Source: Bombardia bombarda (lineage: Eukaryota > Ascomycota > Sordariomycetes > Sordariales > Lasiosphaeriaceae). From it: 64,000 nucleotides of DNA. Shown piece by piece: positions 1-10,976 of this stretch. The translations under genes and the position numbers were made by a program. The notes below the pieces were generated by a model. That model saw nothing but the letters and a program-made list of their open reading frames with translations, did not search any database and was not told the DNA's origin. The stretch spans positions 62,001 through 126,000 of the forward strand of contig JAULSR010000003.1 of assembly GCA_030512295.1 (NCBI GenBank). The letters are read 5' to 3'. Position 1 is the first letter of the stretch, and every line of letters begins with the position of its first letter.

Positions 1-158
1 TCTGAACATTGATGACTCAGGCTGCCATCTTCGATCCAGGCTGACAAGCGCAGCAACCAACCCTGTGAAGCAACCAAAGAACGCTTTGGGTCAAAAACAT
101 CAATTGCAACCACGCAGCACATCTGACGTATCTTCTCAAGACCATACCAGTTGACGAA

Positions 159-610
159 ATGGACAATTTCAATGCCAACACACGGTCAAAGGAGAAAGCC
201 AGCATCGATGTTAGCGTAAGTATTGTTACGGTTCTCAGTAATCTTCTATCCTGCCTCGGAATCCAAATGACTGACAACAGTCCCCTCAATTGTCATAGTC
301 ACTATCTCCCGAGGAACTGCGCCTCTATCGTCTCTACGGCCGCGTGCCCTCGCAGACACACCACTTTTCTAGACACCTCAAGGAACGCAAGTACTTTGAC
401 TCGGGAGACTACGCCCTGTCCAAGGCGGGAAAGGGCAACAGTGTCGATGTCGGCGCTGTGGGCTCGTTGCACCCTGTTCCACAAAACATCCCTCACCCAT
501 CAGCCACATTGTCGCCGTCATCTTCGTCCTTGTCGCCCCCGCCGACGACCAGAACCGGCGCAATGGAAAATGCAGGCTTGAGATTCAATATATTGGCAAT
601 GAAAGGTTGA
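159..610 (+). CDS. Endosulfine family protein (Igo1/ENSA-like), two exons
   Basis: Exons 159..215 and 299..610, with a phase-0 intron of 83 nt (GTAAGT...CATAG), give 122 residues. After the splice the protein reads SLSPEELRLYRLYGRVPS, then KYFDSGDYALSKAG. FDSGDY (residues 52-57) is the hallmark of the endosulfine/ARPP19 family, and Ser54 is the residue that Greatwall/Rim15-type kinases phosphorylate. In this family the phosphoprotein inhibits PP2A-B55 and promotes quiescence or mitotic entry. The C-terminus is Ser/Pro-rich and probably disordered. The length fits the fungal family. The start is the only ATG that keeps the exon 1 frame, and no upstream exon is visible. The family call rests on the motif and its context and is firm; the cellular role is inferred from the family. 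Confidence 0.88.
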
Positions 611-1728
611 AGAACTGAACTGGAACTCTCAGACCAAGAAACATGATACCTAGATAGGTAGGTAGGAGCAGAAGAAATATTGGAATATCAAAAGAGACGG
701 TTGTCAGAAAAGATTGACAGTAGCCTGGGAGCTATTCCAGTTGCGGCTGAGTACCTACCTTACCTACCTACTTAAAGATCGTATATAGGTTTATACGGAC
801 CTCAGCACCTGAATTAGCGACCACCTTGCGATGTAGTCTAGATACGTGATATGCGTTTAGGGTATGACAAAGGTATTTTGAGATTATGTGCAAAGGAAAG
901 AAACTCTGTGGAAACAAGGAATAAATACACAGAGGTGGTAATACTACCATTCCCAATTTTTTTGGAGCTTGTTAGCCCAAACAAGGGATAAAGTAACCAC
1001 ATCGAGTGATACATAAGGTAGACTTTGAAATCTAGCAAAAAGAATTATCTGTATTTTATCAGTTCAATTGCCTATCTATCCTGGCCAAGGTGACTTTGAA
1101 TACTTAGACTTAGGTACCTTAGACTAGTATATCCCTTCACTGCATCGAACAGCACCTGGCCATCATCATGCAATAAAAGTGACATGTAAAATCTAAAAAC
1201 AGCCATACAGAGTTGGCTTTTAGCATAAGACCATATGGTATAAAGCTGAGGCATTGTCTGTGATGGACGTACCTCGACGGCTGCTTCTGCGAAAAGTCGT
1301 CTACTGGCTTCGTTACCCGAGGCAAAAAGCCAGACTGGTACGCATAACTCTGGCGTGCCGTCCTGTCGGTAAGACTCCTCAACTGCCTGAAGATAGACCA
1401 TGCGTCGAGGTGGAGGTAGCCCAGGCAACAACCAATTACTACAAAGTACCTACTCTTACACTTGACGTGACTTTGGAAAGGACTGATAAAGCCATCTAAG
1501 TAAGGCGGTATGCCATTGTGCGAGCGGGGTGTGTAGCCAGTACATGCAGTCTGCCGTAGCATCACACCCCTTAGACTTGGTTTGACTGATACGATTTGTT
1601 TTGGGGGCCGCTTGCAAATCATGTGGGCTCCCGTCTTATTTCAAGAACATTCTGGGATGGATAATATTGATTGTCGGCTCGCATAAGGTAGGTATGGAAG
1701 GTCGGGAGCCTGGGACCCTCTTGGGTAC
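611..1728. other. Intergenic, no gene recognised
   Basis: This lies between the convergent endosulfine and RNA cyclase genes. It is AT-rich and carries clusters of TAGGTAGG and TACCTACC, near 651-665 and 756-772. The open frames on both strands show no family features. Confidence 0.6.
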
Positions 1729-3121
1729 TCAAATGCTCTCGAAGCCACAAACTTGAGTACCAAGGCGAATGCCCTCGCAGCCCACACGTTCTCGTCCCAG
1801 AAGAAACCGGTTCTCTTTCTTCACGCCCAGCATCTCATTCACCATCCACCAGCTGGTCTCTCTATGCAAAGACGAAGTATCCACTTCATACGCCGATCCC
1901 TCCTCTAAGATGTCGAGTGGCACTGGGTCAGAGTCTTTCTAAGATCGTGGATCAGATAGAGAGTCACTCACTTATGGCAACAGCCTCCGAGTTCATCTCA
2001 GAAACTGGGCGCTCGTTGTTGTTAGCAACGAGGGACGAGAATCCTTCCGCTACACTCCACTCTGATAAAAGACAAGCATATCTTCGGTGTGCTCGTCCAC
2101 GGCATTTCCGCGCCGCAGCTCTCCCCACAATCCACGAATGCATGACCGTGATAGCAGTAGTGCAATCTTATCCACATCACCTTCGATTTCTCGAGGGAAA
2201 ACGTCTCTCTGTGGGTATACTTGCTCGTAGCCCAAGTAAGCCTTTGGTGCTTCGGTCACGGCGCCTAGAAAGAGGTGATACTGGTTGTCCGGGACGGAGG
2301 TCAAGACGTCGATCTATCTCTAGCGCAATCCTGCTGGCACCGTTGGAGACGGCATCCGCCATCTCGGACCGCAAAATCTCGCGGAAGCGCTCCACAGCAT
2401 GCCCGGGCACGTGTCCTGTCGCCCGAATGCTTCGCACCTCACCGCGATGTTCTAAGACGAACGCTGGGAGCGGCTTCAATAACGGTTTGATGTGAACAAC
2501 CATTTTGCCGGGGCACCTATTGTTTTGGGTGTGCCAGCCTTGCTCGTATTCAGATTCGAGGCGGAGGTGTTCACTGCCGATGCCAATGAGTTCAAAGGTG
2601 GGGAGCAGGACCTCCTTCAGGTACAGGACAGATGCTGCCTTGGCACAGAATGTTCCCGCACGGATGACCAGTCGGATGCCGCTGTTGTTCTCAAAATGAG
2701 ACTGATAGCCGTAAGCATTGCCAGCGAGATTTCCAAAGAGGAGATAAGGCAGCATTGCGACGAGGAAAATCGAAGCGGCGCCCTCTACTGTGATGTCAAG
2801 CTCGGCGGGAAGCGGTAGTAGAGATTTCCCGTTCGCGGTGGTCTTGACGTGTGGTGTGAATGTCATCTCGCGGCTAGCTGGTTGATTGCCGATCACCTCA
2901 GCCGACGAGAGCTCTGCGAGGGTTGAAATGGCGACAGTGTGCTCCAGCCGCAATCCGCCTCTACCGGGCCTGTTGGCACGGATGGAGTGAATGTGAACTG
3001 GACGATTGAGAATGCTGGAATACGCAATGGCATATCGAATGAGACCACCACCACCCTCGTATGTGGTACCGTCTAGGGTGAGGGTGGTAGCTCCTGTCGG
3101 CAAAGTTGGCAAAAGGGGCAT
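1729..3121 (-). CDS. RNA 3'-terminal phosphate cyclase (RtcA-type), frame broken twice
   Basis: The reading starts at ATG 3121. Residues 21-60 show the cyclase signature TYEGGGGLIRYAIAYSS and RPGRGGLRLEHT, and the insert region follows. The same protein continues in the +1 frame (LTSVPDNQYHLFLGAV to DEHTEDMLVF; the His of DEH is the nucleotidylated histidine of the family), then returns to the first frame. A clean 67-nt intron (1905..1971) then joins to TSSLHRETSWWMVNEML and a stop at 1729. The enzyme converts RNA 3'-phosphates to 2',3'-cyclic phosphates using ATP. The shifts lie near 2305-2315 and 2053-2063. They are single-base and compensating, with no intron able to explain them. Read without correction, the product stops at 2177. 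This is either a young pseudogene or two assembly errors. Confidence 0.75.
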
Positions 3122-3819
3122 TTCGCAGGGTAGGCTGACAGTGAGAATAGAATAGGTACCTATTATACCAGGCAGAAAGCCAAGTTAAAAATGACAAAAA
3201 GCAGATTCATCTGTTTAAGCAATGTGACTCAACATTCATCAGAACCTTGTTCGAGGAGCATTTGGTCAAGGTACCTCATCCACTGTCTGACATTGCTCTT
3301 TTTGCTAATGTTAAGTGGGGAATGCTACGAGCCCGCACTGTATTAAGAAGGATAGTATGCAATTCAGATGGCGTTCTCCATTCCTTGAGAGACATTTCAT
3401 GGCTGGTCCACTCGTTGTTCTCACCCCATCCGTCCGCCCAGTCACAGCAATCATGCAGGTGTCACCGTCCAATGTCGGGTTTACAAACATGTCCAGTCAC
3501 GTTGTCGCGGATGCTGCCATGCAATCCAATAGGAAAGCCCGCTCAGAGCATGACTAGGTCTAGGCAGCGCTCCCAGTAAGACCAACTGGCGCTACGTCCA
3601 GCCCCGTACTGTGTACAAACAAACCTTCCATCTGTTCTGCATGCCCGTGCGTTCCATCCCTTGGTCGCTACACAGCCATTCCATTTTTGTCTCCTCTTTG
3701 CCACCTACCTCTTTCCGCTGACCCCGAACGCTGCACAGGTGTAGGTAAAAACGTGAACCTCATCCTTCGACTGATGTTCCGAGAAAAGAGACGCCCGTCT
3801 CCCATCTTCAGACTCTTTG
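3122..3819. other. Intergenic, between divergent genes
   Basis: This is the shared upstream region of the minus-strand cyclase and the plus-strand NB-ARC gene. I looked here for an N-terminal effector-domain exon of the NB-ARC gene (HET, patatin, HeLo or PNP-like) and saw none. Confidence 0.5.
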
Positions 3820-6800
3820 ATGGCTTGTCATATGGTACCAGGACTGTTGTCCCCTGGTTTCGTTGGCCGAGACGACCAACTCCGATGGCTAGAAGGACGA
3901 CTCGGCCCAGGAAACGAGAGATTTGTTGGGGCCCGCGCAGGAATACACGGCTTGACAGGCATCGGGAAAACACAGCTGGTAAGACTGGGGATAGCTGTCT
4001 ACTGATTTTCAACCAGTGGCGCTGACTAAATTTTGTCCGATACCAGATGCTCAAATATGAGGCGATGTATCGCATGTGCTATACGTCCCAGCTCTTTCTT
4101 GTGGCGTCCTCGAAAGCCAAGTTTCTAGACTCAGTCCAACAAGCCTCCAGCGCTTTGGGCTTGTTCCAGCACCACACGCATAGCTCTGCCATCCAAGGGC
4201 TTCATAATTGGCTCTGCCAGACCAGCGGCTGGCTATTACTGATTGACAATGTGGCTTATGAGACGGTGGACCTGATCCTGCAAGTTCTTCCTTCGAACGC
4301 TGGGGGACACACGATTGTCACATCACAGCTTCGGGGCGCTGTTGAAAAGATTACCGGCTTATCCAAAGCATGTCTCGCACTTCCAGAATTAGAGCTGGAT
4401 GATGCAGTGGATATGTTCGTTGCTGCTTCCGATATCGATTCGAAGGCAATGAGTCGAGAGGAGAAGGTACTTGTTGTGAAAGCGATGGGGCTCATGCCAC
4501 ATACGATTGAACAAGCGGCCTCGTACCTCAGAGTCAACCATCTTGATCCTGGCGTCTTTTTGGCCAGATATAATAAAACCCCTGGACAGGTGAGCTCACT
4601 TGCCTACTTTTGTCTACTTACTTATCTCACAGTCACACGGACATAACACATGCTTATCACCAAGAAATACAGACTCTCGACTGGGATGATGGCAGCTCGG
4701 AGAGCACAAGCAAGTCAGACGGCGGGCTGAAAGAATTGCCCAGGCGATCTTCTTCAATTGGCAAACACCTTGGACTCATCTTTGATACCCTTCAACAAAC
4801 GCACACAGATGCGCTCATTGTTTTGAAATTTTATTCCCTCCTCGATCCTGAGTCAATCCCGCTCTTCGATACTTGGTCAAGGCCAGATTGGAATCCAGGA
4901 TTCCCGGCCGCGACGATTACTAGTGGCTGCTTGAGTGTCTTTCTGAATTGTTTCCGCGGTCGCTCGGCGAGGTCAGATGATGGCCTCGCTGGGGAGGCAG
5001 CCCTACATCCCGGCCAACAACTTGCCAACATCTTCCGGGACCAAGACAAGCGTGAACGTGCCATCGCCAAGCTGTGCGATCTCAACCTGACGCATCGTAT
5101 TCGAGATGGCCGCGTTCTTTGGATGCACGAAATCACCAAGAAGACAGTGCAAGCCTCCATCCCAGCCAAAGATATGGAGCAATGGATTCTAGCCGGAATG
5201 GACGTTGTTTATCACATGGTCCCAGAAAAAGACAGTACGGCTGAGGAACGCGAGTGGGTTGACAAGTGCCTCCGGGCGACAAGAGCTCTGATCCACCAAG
5301 CCCAGTCTTTGGGCATAGAAATGCATCGGTATATCTGCTTACTGGTGCTGTGTGCCTTGTCCAATATGCACCGTGACGCCCGATTGCTCGCGTGGGAACA
5401 GTTTGAAAAGGCCAAGCTGTTATACGAAGAGTATCTGGGCCGAGACCATCCGAGGACAATAGCGATCTTGGAGATGCTCGGATTGGCAACATGTTCACAC
5501 GGAGGGGCCATGGCCTTGTCCGAGGAATATTGCAAGCAAGCCTGGAAGCTGTACGAAGCGAGGTTGGGTCCCACTGCGGACGAGACCCTCTCTGCTTTGA
5601 ATAAACTGGCATGCACCATAGAGCGAGCCGGGAAGCTGAAGGAGGCAGAGGCTATGTTCGAACTGCTTTGGTGCCAGGAAGAGCAAGCCTCGGGATCCGC
5701 AGGCCCTCGAACAATGGCTGCGGCACACAATCTAGCACTGTGCCTTCACAACCAAGGTCACCTTGGTAAAGCTAGGGTAATTTATGGCACAGCGCTCGAG
5801 TCGTCTGACCAATTCCTCGGCGTGGAAGACCCAGCCACACTGAAGACGCTTATCAACTACGCGGCGACGCTGGATCACGACGGCCGATTTGAAGAGGCAC
5901 AGGCCATATATGACCGGGCCCTCCCGAGCTTCGTTCGGGTCTTGGGCTTTGATCACCACCTGACACTGCGACTGCGCTGTAATATGGCTGGACTTCTTCG
6001 CCAACAGGGTAGCTTCGCACAGGCTGATGTCATGATGCGACGTTGCCTTGAGGTTGCCGAGAAGATACATGACGCTGATAGCTTCGAGATGAAAACTTAC
6101 CTATATGAGTTGGGCGAAGTGTATCAGGCCAAAGGCAATGTTCAGGGAGCACGAGACATTTTCGAGAAGACCATGGGCCAGCTATCCGGAGATATGATGG
6201 AGCACCCGGTACTATTCCGTTTCATTGACTCGTGGGGCACTGTCGAGAGAGAGATGGGCCGTCTGGAAGCAGCACGTGAGAAATCACAAGATGCTTACTG
6301 TCGATTTGAGGGCCTTCTCGGCTGGGATAACCCTTACACGCTGATGGCAGCAAACGACTATGCCGAGGTCCTGCACGCTGACGGCTGCTGCCAGGAGGCA
6401 TTTGACCTCCTTGTCAGGTGCCGTAACTCATTTGCGACCTTGCTCGGAAAGGAGCACCAGCATTATGCCATGGCTCTTAACAATCTTGGCCGGCTGTGTT
6501 GGGCTTTCAACGCGGCGGGCGATCCGATGACTTTCTTCACGGAAGCACGCGCCATCCTGGCGAGGCGTGTTGGTGAGAATCATTACTGCACTGCAACAGT
6601 TTCTTTGAATATTGCACGAACCAAGTTCTTTGCAGGCGACTTCGGAAGCGCCGTGGGGGCAGTTGAGACCGCGCGGAAGACCCTTGAGGGTGCCATTGAT
6701 ACTGCTCAACAACATCCGCTCTTCTCAACTTGCGACACGATAATGGGCGTCATGTCGGCCGCTCGAGGTGATCAGGATTCCTTGCTCAAAGCTCGGGACT

Positions 6801-7147
6801 ACATGCGTGCTGCCATAAAAGCTGCTCACAGCTGTGTCGGAAGCACCGCGAGCGCAGATTACTTTCTCGCCATTTGCCTACTGATCCTCATTTTGCGTCT
6901 GTTACAAGATAAGAGCACCGAGTCAGAGATTAAGACCCTCCATGGCATCCTTGGGGGTCCTGCGGCTAAGCAGCTATCGCCGTGGAATGTTTCTGGTACC
7001 GGCAAGATATCTGCCGATCAGTTTGCTGTCATAGACCCGAAAGGGTTTGATTTTAAAGCCTATATACCTTTGGCTACGGGTGAGACTTTCCGCCTCCGTT
7101 GGGGAAGAAAAACATGCTGGAGGAAAGTGGAGACGGAAAGGTTGTGA
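3820..7147 (+). CDS. NB-ARC-TPR STAND protein (NLR-like), three exons
   Basis: Exons 3820..3978, 4047..4589 and 4673..7147 (introns of 68 and 83 nt, both phase 0) give about 1058 residues. The N-terminus reads PGFVGRDDQLRWLEGRL, then a Walker A motif GLTGIGKT that is completed at the first splice. Walker B is WLLLIDN in exon 2, followed by the TSQLR segment typical of NB-ARC. Exon 3 is a long uninterrupted array of tetratricopeptide repeats of the YEEYLGRDHPRTIAILEMLG kind, up to about residue 900. Proteins of this build are fungal STAND ATPases thought to act in self/non-self recognition. The NB-ARC module begins almost at residue 1, so no N-terminal effector domain is present unless a distant exon was missed. 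The downstream frames are intact. Confidence 0.85.
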
Positions 7148-8299
7148 GCATTCCCACTGCAGCTCTGGTTTGTTTGTTCAGTCACGGTGATAAAGTGCCT
7201 ATACTTGATGTAGTCCGGGTTAGAACTATTTCTTTTGGTAAGTATGTCTAGGACTTCCTGTCGTTGCTTACCTAGTCTGATTTTTAACAGTCCCATAACA
7301 ATAATGGACTCATCTCATTCGTAAAAAGCTCAATAAACAGATATTTGTCATGAATACCTAGGTAGGTATCTTACCTTGAGTAAAATTCGACATGGAATCT
7401 CTACCTTTGTGACCTCCGCGATGCTTAACTTACTTTATTCAACAGTCGTTGCTGTTGTCTACCTCAAAGCCGCACGCCCAACAATGGTACTGTACCAAAC
7501 TAGTACATGTAGTATCAAAGTACGTGCTCAATCGGGACTTTATTAGTTGTTCCTCAACTTTTGTTCTTATGGTATAAATAGGGAGGTAGCTGCCAGAAGT
7601 GCAAGCAGTACTGTTTTGGCTTTCATCACAGTTCTCGCAATGTAAGTAAACATGCATTCAGTCCGATTGATTGGTTTAAACTTGGCAGGTGAGTCTACGT
7701 CTGCATGATGCATCCCAACCCCTCCATAAACACCCTTTGTATTACTTGTACGAAGTTTGCAAATGTACGTAGGTATCTACTTAGGTAGGTATGGTACCTC
7801 GCTGGGATACTTCAGCACCAGTTGCATTAAGACAAATAAAAATAATATTAACAATGGGAGGAAAATATAAAATTGTTAGCCAAATACCGTAACAATTTTA
7901 CCACCTTAGCTTCGTAATTATATATTCTTTATCTAATAATATAACTTCTTCTAGTTTGTATTTTATAGATAAATAGATGGGAGAGTTTGACCTTGAAATA
8001 ATGTTGGCCATGATTGCTGCCCGAAAATGGTCTTCGCAGCAAGATCAGATCAAACCTGCACTGTCGCGCTACTGAACTACTCTCATGCGTCACAAGATAT
8101 TCATCTGATTTCTGAAGCATTGCTGATCATTGACAAACATTGACAAACGGCGTCCTAGCTTGCTATGTGCACTTCACATACCTTACTTACCTAAGCACCC
8201 ATTCACTGAATGACGCATCTCGAATAGCTCGCAGCTATAAAATAACATGCAGGTCTACTATCTTAAACTTCTACACCTCGTCGTTGATCAGCAAACAAA
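7148..8299. other. Intergenic, AT-rich
   Basis: No gene is recognised. TACCTAGGTAGGTA-type motifs lie near 7360-7376 and 7768-7800. An AT-rich, TpA-rich stretch spans about 7820-7970. Confidence 0.6.
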
Positions 8300-8701
8300 A
8301 TGCCGATTCACCGGAAAATCGCGGGCGGTAACACAAATCTGCACCACTGCCCCGGTCGAAAAAGGCCAGGCAACTGCCGAATGACTACCCACTACCTAGT
8401 TTACTGCAAGACACACCAGAAGTTTTGCCAAGAACACAACGCTTCTCATATGAAGACAGAGACATGCTCGCATGCTTCCGAGGGCGGGGCTAGATGCAGA
8501 TATGCCGACGACGACACCGACAACCAGGACGGTGCCAACGATGACGGTGCCAACGATGACGACCACCCCGACGATGGCGAGGGCAATGACGGCAACAACG
8601 GCCAGCCCAAAAACGGCAACGCCAAGCAAAAGAATGTGAGGACCAAGATGGGGAAAAACGGGAAGAAGGTCCCTATCAAAGAGAAGAGGGTCCCTACCTA
8701 A
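8300..8701 (+). CDS. Small hypothetical protein with Cys/His cluster and acidic tail
   Basis: A single exon of 133 residues starts at ATG 8300 in good context (ACAAAATGCC). Residues 16-70 hold a dense Cys/His pattern (HHC, NC, H, YCKTHQKFC, H, C, H, C) that looks able to bind zinc, though it fits no family I can name. Residues 73-98 are Asp/Asn/Gly-rich with an internal repeat (DGANDDGANDDD). The last 25 residues are strongly Lys-rich. No signal peptide or membrane segment is seen. The Cys/His block ahead of a low-complexity charged tail suggests a small nucleic-acid or protein-binding factor, but that is inference. It could also be a non-genic open frame. Confidence 0.45.
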   Translation: MPIHRKIAGGNTNLHHCPGRKRPGNCRMTTHYLVYCKTHQKFCQEHNASHMKTETCSHASEGGARCRYADDDTDNQDGANDDGANDDDHPDDGEGNDGNNGQPKNGNAKQKNVRTKMGKNGKKVPIKEKRVPT

Positions 8702-9291
8702 GAGGAGACGGTCCTTTTCAAAGCTCCTCGCGCCGCCTAGGAGGCGCTTGAAGAATAGGTAAGCCATAAAAAAAAGCCCCAGACACGAAGAAGTGGTTTA
8801 CCGTCTAACAAATACCGTCTACAGATGCCTCCTTTTCCTTCATTCTCCCGGCGTAGCGAGCGACATGGCGGCGTTTGGCATGGGTTGCGTTTATTCTTTT
8901 GTGGCCTTGGAGAGGCAGTAAGTGGGTTAGCACGGTGTTCTCTGTGCATAAACTTCCGTAACAAAACACCTGGGTATTGGAAAATCTCTCCTACACTGGC
9001 AGCATGCCCACTTCTATGTTTCGATCTCTCGTAGTGGTCGAGCTCAGTAGTAATAGATAACTAAAATTATTGCAAACATGTCAGTCCGTGTAATCCAGTG
9101 TTGTGCAGCGCACTCACCATCAACCCTCCAACCTAAACATATATTTTATCCGCTATTAAAGAATGAATAGGTAGGCTTCAAACTCTGTGTATCGAAGTCT
9201 GAAGCATATTCTTAATGTACATTTGTATGAAAGGTGATATTCATGTTTCAAAGATAATCATTATCTATCTAGTACTACATTTCGACTACGG
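8702..9291. other. Intergenic, no gene seen
   Basis: This lies between the small Cys/His gene and the inverted-repeat element. The second half is AT-rich, and only short open frames occur. Confidence 0.5.
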
Positions 9292-9557
9292 ACCTTGCTT
9301 TTGGTGCTACTTCAATTTGAGGAGTTTTACTCCCAAACAACCTTTCTAAACGTTTGGAAATTTACCTGTAGATGCAATAGCATGTACTCTATTTAAGAAA
9401 GCTATTTTTATCTTATTAAAATCAGTCGTTTTTTCATTAAGATATAAAGTTCTAGCCAGCACCCCTGTCCTTTGGACCACGCTAACGAACGTTTAGGGCG
9501 TGAATCGTAGACACATGTTTGGCATGATGTCACGAGAAGTAGCACCAAAAGCAAGGT
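9292..9557. mobile_element. MITE-like element with perfect 22-bp terminal inverted repeats
   Basis: The 22 bases at 9292..9313 (beginning ACCTTGCTTTTGGTGC) are exactly the reverse complement of 9536..9557. They bound a 266-bp AT-rich segment with no coding capacity. That is the form of a miniature inverted-repeat transposable element. I could not identify a convincing target-site duplication, so the superfamily is open. Confidence 0.6.
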
Positions 9558-10499
9558 AAAATCGGCCCTATGATCCCACATGGTAGAAGTTATAACTGTC
9601 GTTGGCCTAGCAACTGTAATATCCCCTCTTCCCGCTGTCAGGTGGCGGATTGCCCTGTCGGGTCGGAGACTTTTACGCCCGCTTACGGTCTACCCAAGAC
9701 ACAACCTGGAGTCTTGGCATGCCGTTTGGGACACTCAGTCAGAGCCAGAAGACTTGCCCTCAGAAGGTCTCAGATATGTATAGGTAACAAATACGTTCAT
9801 CTTGGACAAGGGGAGCTCAGCAAAATTACAAGGTATTTAGACCTAAAAACGCTATTTTTAGGGAAGACAGTCGATTAACAAGGGATCATTTGTGTGTGTG
9901 ACTATCCGACCTTCCCTAAAACGGGGCATAGGTACCAAACTAACAAGCTTTCAGGTATTGGAGTGTACACAATGTAGTAGGTACTTAGTTCTGAAGCTTT
10001 ATTATAGCGTGCAGGTGTGATTAGACCCCCGGATTCCCGCTGCACTGGCTGGACACATGGCATGGCAGCCCGGGCCTCGCTTGTTGGGCCACTGGGAACA
10101 AATGGCGCGAGTCGGGTAGCACACACGAAGGATCGTCCACTACGCTGCATGGGGACAAGTCAAGGTTGATAAGCACGGGGTGTTTGTCCACCCAAGGACC
10201 CGGGTCTGTGAATTTTCTTCCATTGCATGCCATGCAGCTAATACAAACTGCCCACAATACTTCAACAAAGCAATAGCAATACAAGTAATTTTAGATACAA
10301 CATGAACTGGAAATCCTGTCACTCTCCCATCCTCCGTATCCACCAACCCTGCCCATCCAATTCCATTCCTGTCCTCCCATTTTTGTGACCCAAGCCACCA
10401 AGTCTAGAACATACTAGACTACTAGACTCGGCCTGATCATCCTTCATCCTCCGTCTCACTCTCCCCCTTTTTTTTTCTCTTGCAGACAGAAGAAGATAT
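9558..10499. other. Intergenic, no gene seen
   Basis: This lies between the inverted-repeat element and the 3' end of the secreted cysteine-rich gene. Only short unsupported frames occur. Confidence 0.5.
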
Positions 10500-10976
10500 T
10501 TAAGTGCAGATCTGCTGGGTGCAGGAGCCGCCGGGGGCGACGCAGATGCCACAGCTCGAGTTGCAGCAGACCTTGCCGGCAGCGCAGACTGATTTACCGC
10601 AGGTGGCGAGGGCGGGCTCGCAGATCTGCTGGGTGCAGGAACCGCCGGGGGCAACGCAGATGCCGCAGCTGGAGTTGCAGCAGACCTTGCCAGTGTCGCA
10701 GGTGGCAGTGCCGCAGGCCACACCGCGCTCAGCGAGGAACTCGGTGGCGGGCGCGGGCGATGCCTCAGCCTCAGCAGCGCGGGCCTTGACGTCGGGCTTG
10801 CAGACGGCCTTGTTGGAGATGACGGTGCAGGTGGTCTCGCCCGGGCAGCGGACAATGTCGCACGGGTGGGTGCTTCCGCCCTGGCGGGCGTTGAGGTCGA
10901 GGGGGTTGGCGGCGGCGCTGGTGATGGCAACGGCCAGGAGGGCAATGGCCCGGAGGGAGAAGAGGGCAGAAACCAT
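10500..10976 (-). CDS. Secreted cysteine-rich protein with two 32-residue modules
   Basis: The start is ATG 10976, giving 158 residues in one exon. The frame is open further upstream, but the N-terminus from this ATG is a classic signal peptide (MVSALFSLRAIALLAVAITSAAA). Two almost identical modules make up the C-terminal half. Each runs from CG...C to SCGICVAPGGSCTQQIC and has eight cysteines at relative positions 1, 6, 12, 13, 17, 20, 27 and 32. Only residues near the start of each module differ. A further Cys group (CDIVRCPGETTC) lies near residue 40. The protein is probably secreted and disulfide-rich; such proteins include effector candidates and cell-wall proteins. No family name is claimed. 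The duplicated DNA is also near-identical, which implies a recent duplication or conversion. Confidence 0.8.
   Translation of the reverse strand: MVSALFSLRAIALLAVAITSAAANPLDLNARQGGSTHPCDIVRCPGETTCTVISNKAVCKPDVKARAAEAEASPAPATEFLAERGVACGTATCDTGKVCCNSSCGICVAPGGSCTQQICEPALATCGKSVCAAGKVCCNSSCGICVAPGGSCTQQICT

Noticed and set aside
10319..10945. 208-codon minus-strand frame over the cysteine-rich gene
   Set aside because: Ala/Pro/Ser-rich shadow of the real gene in another frame.
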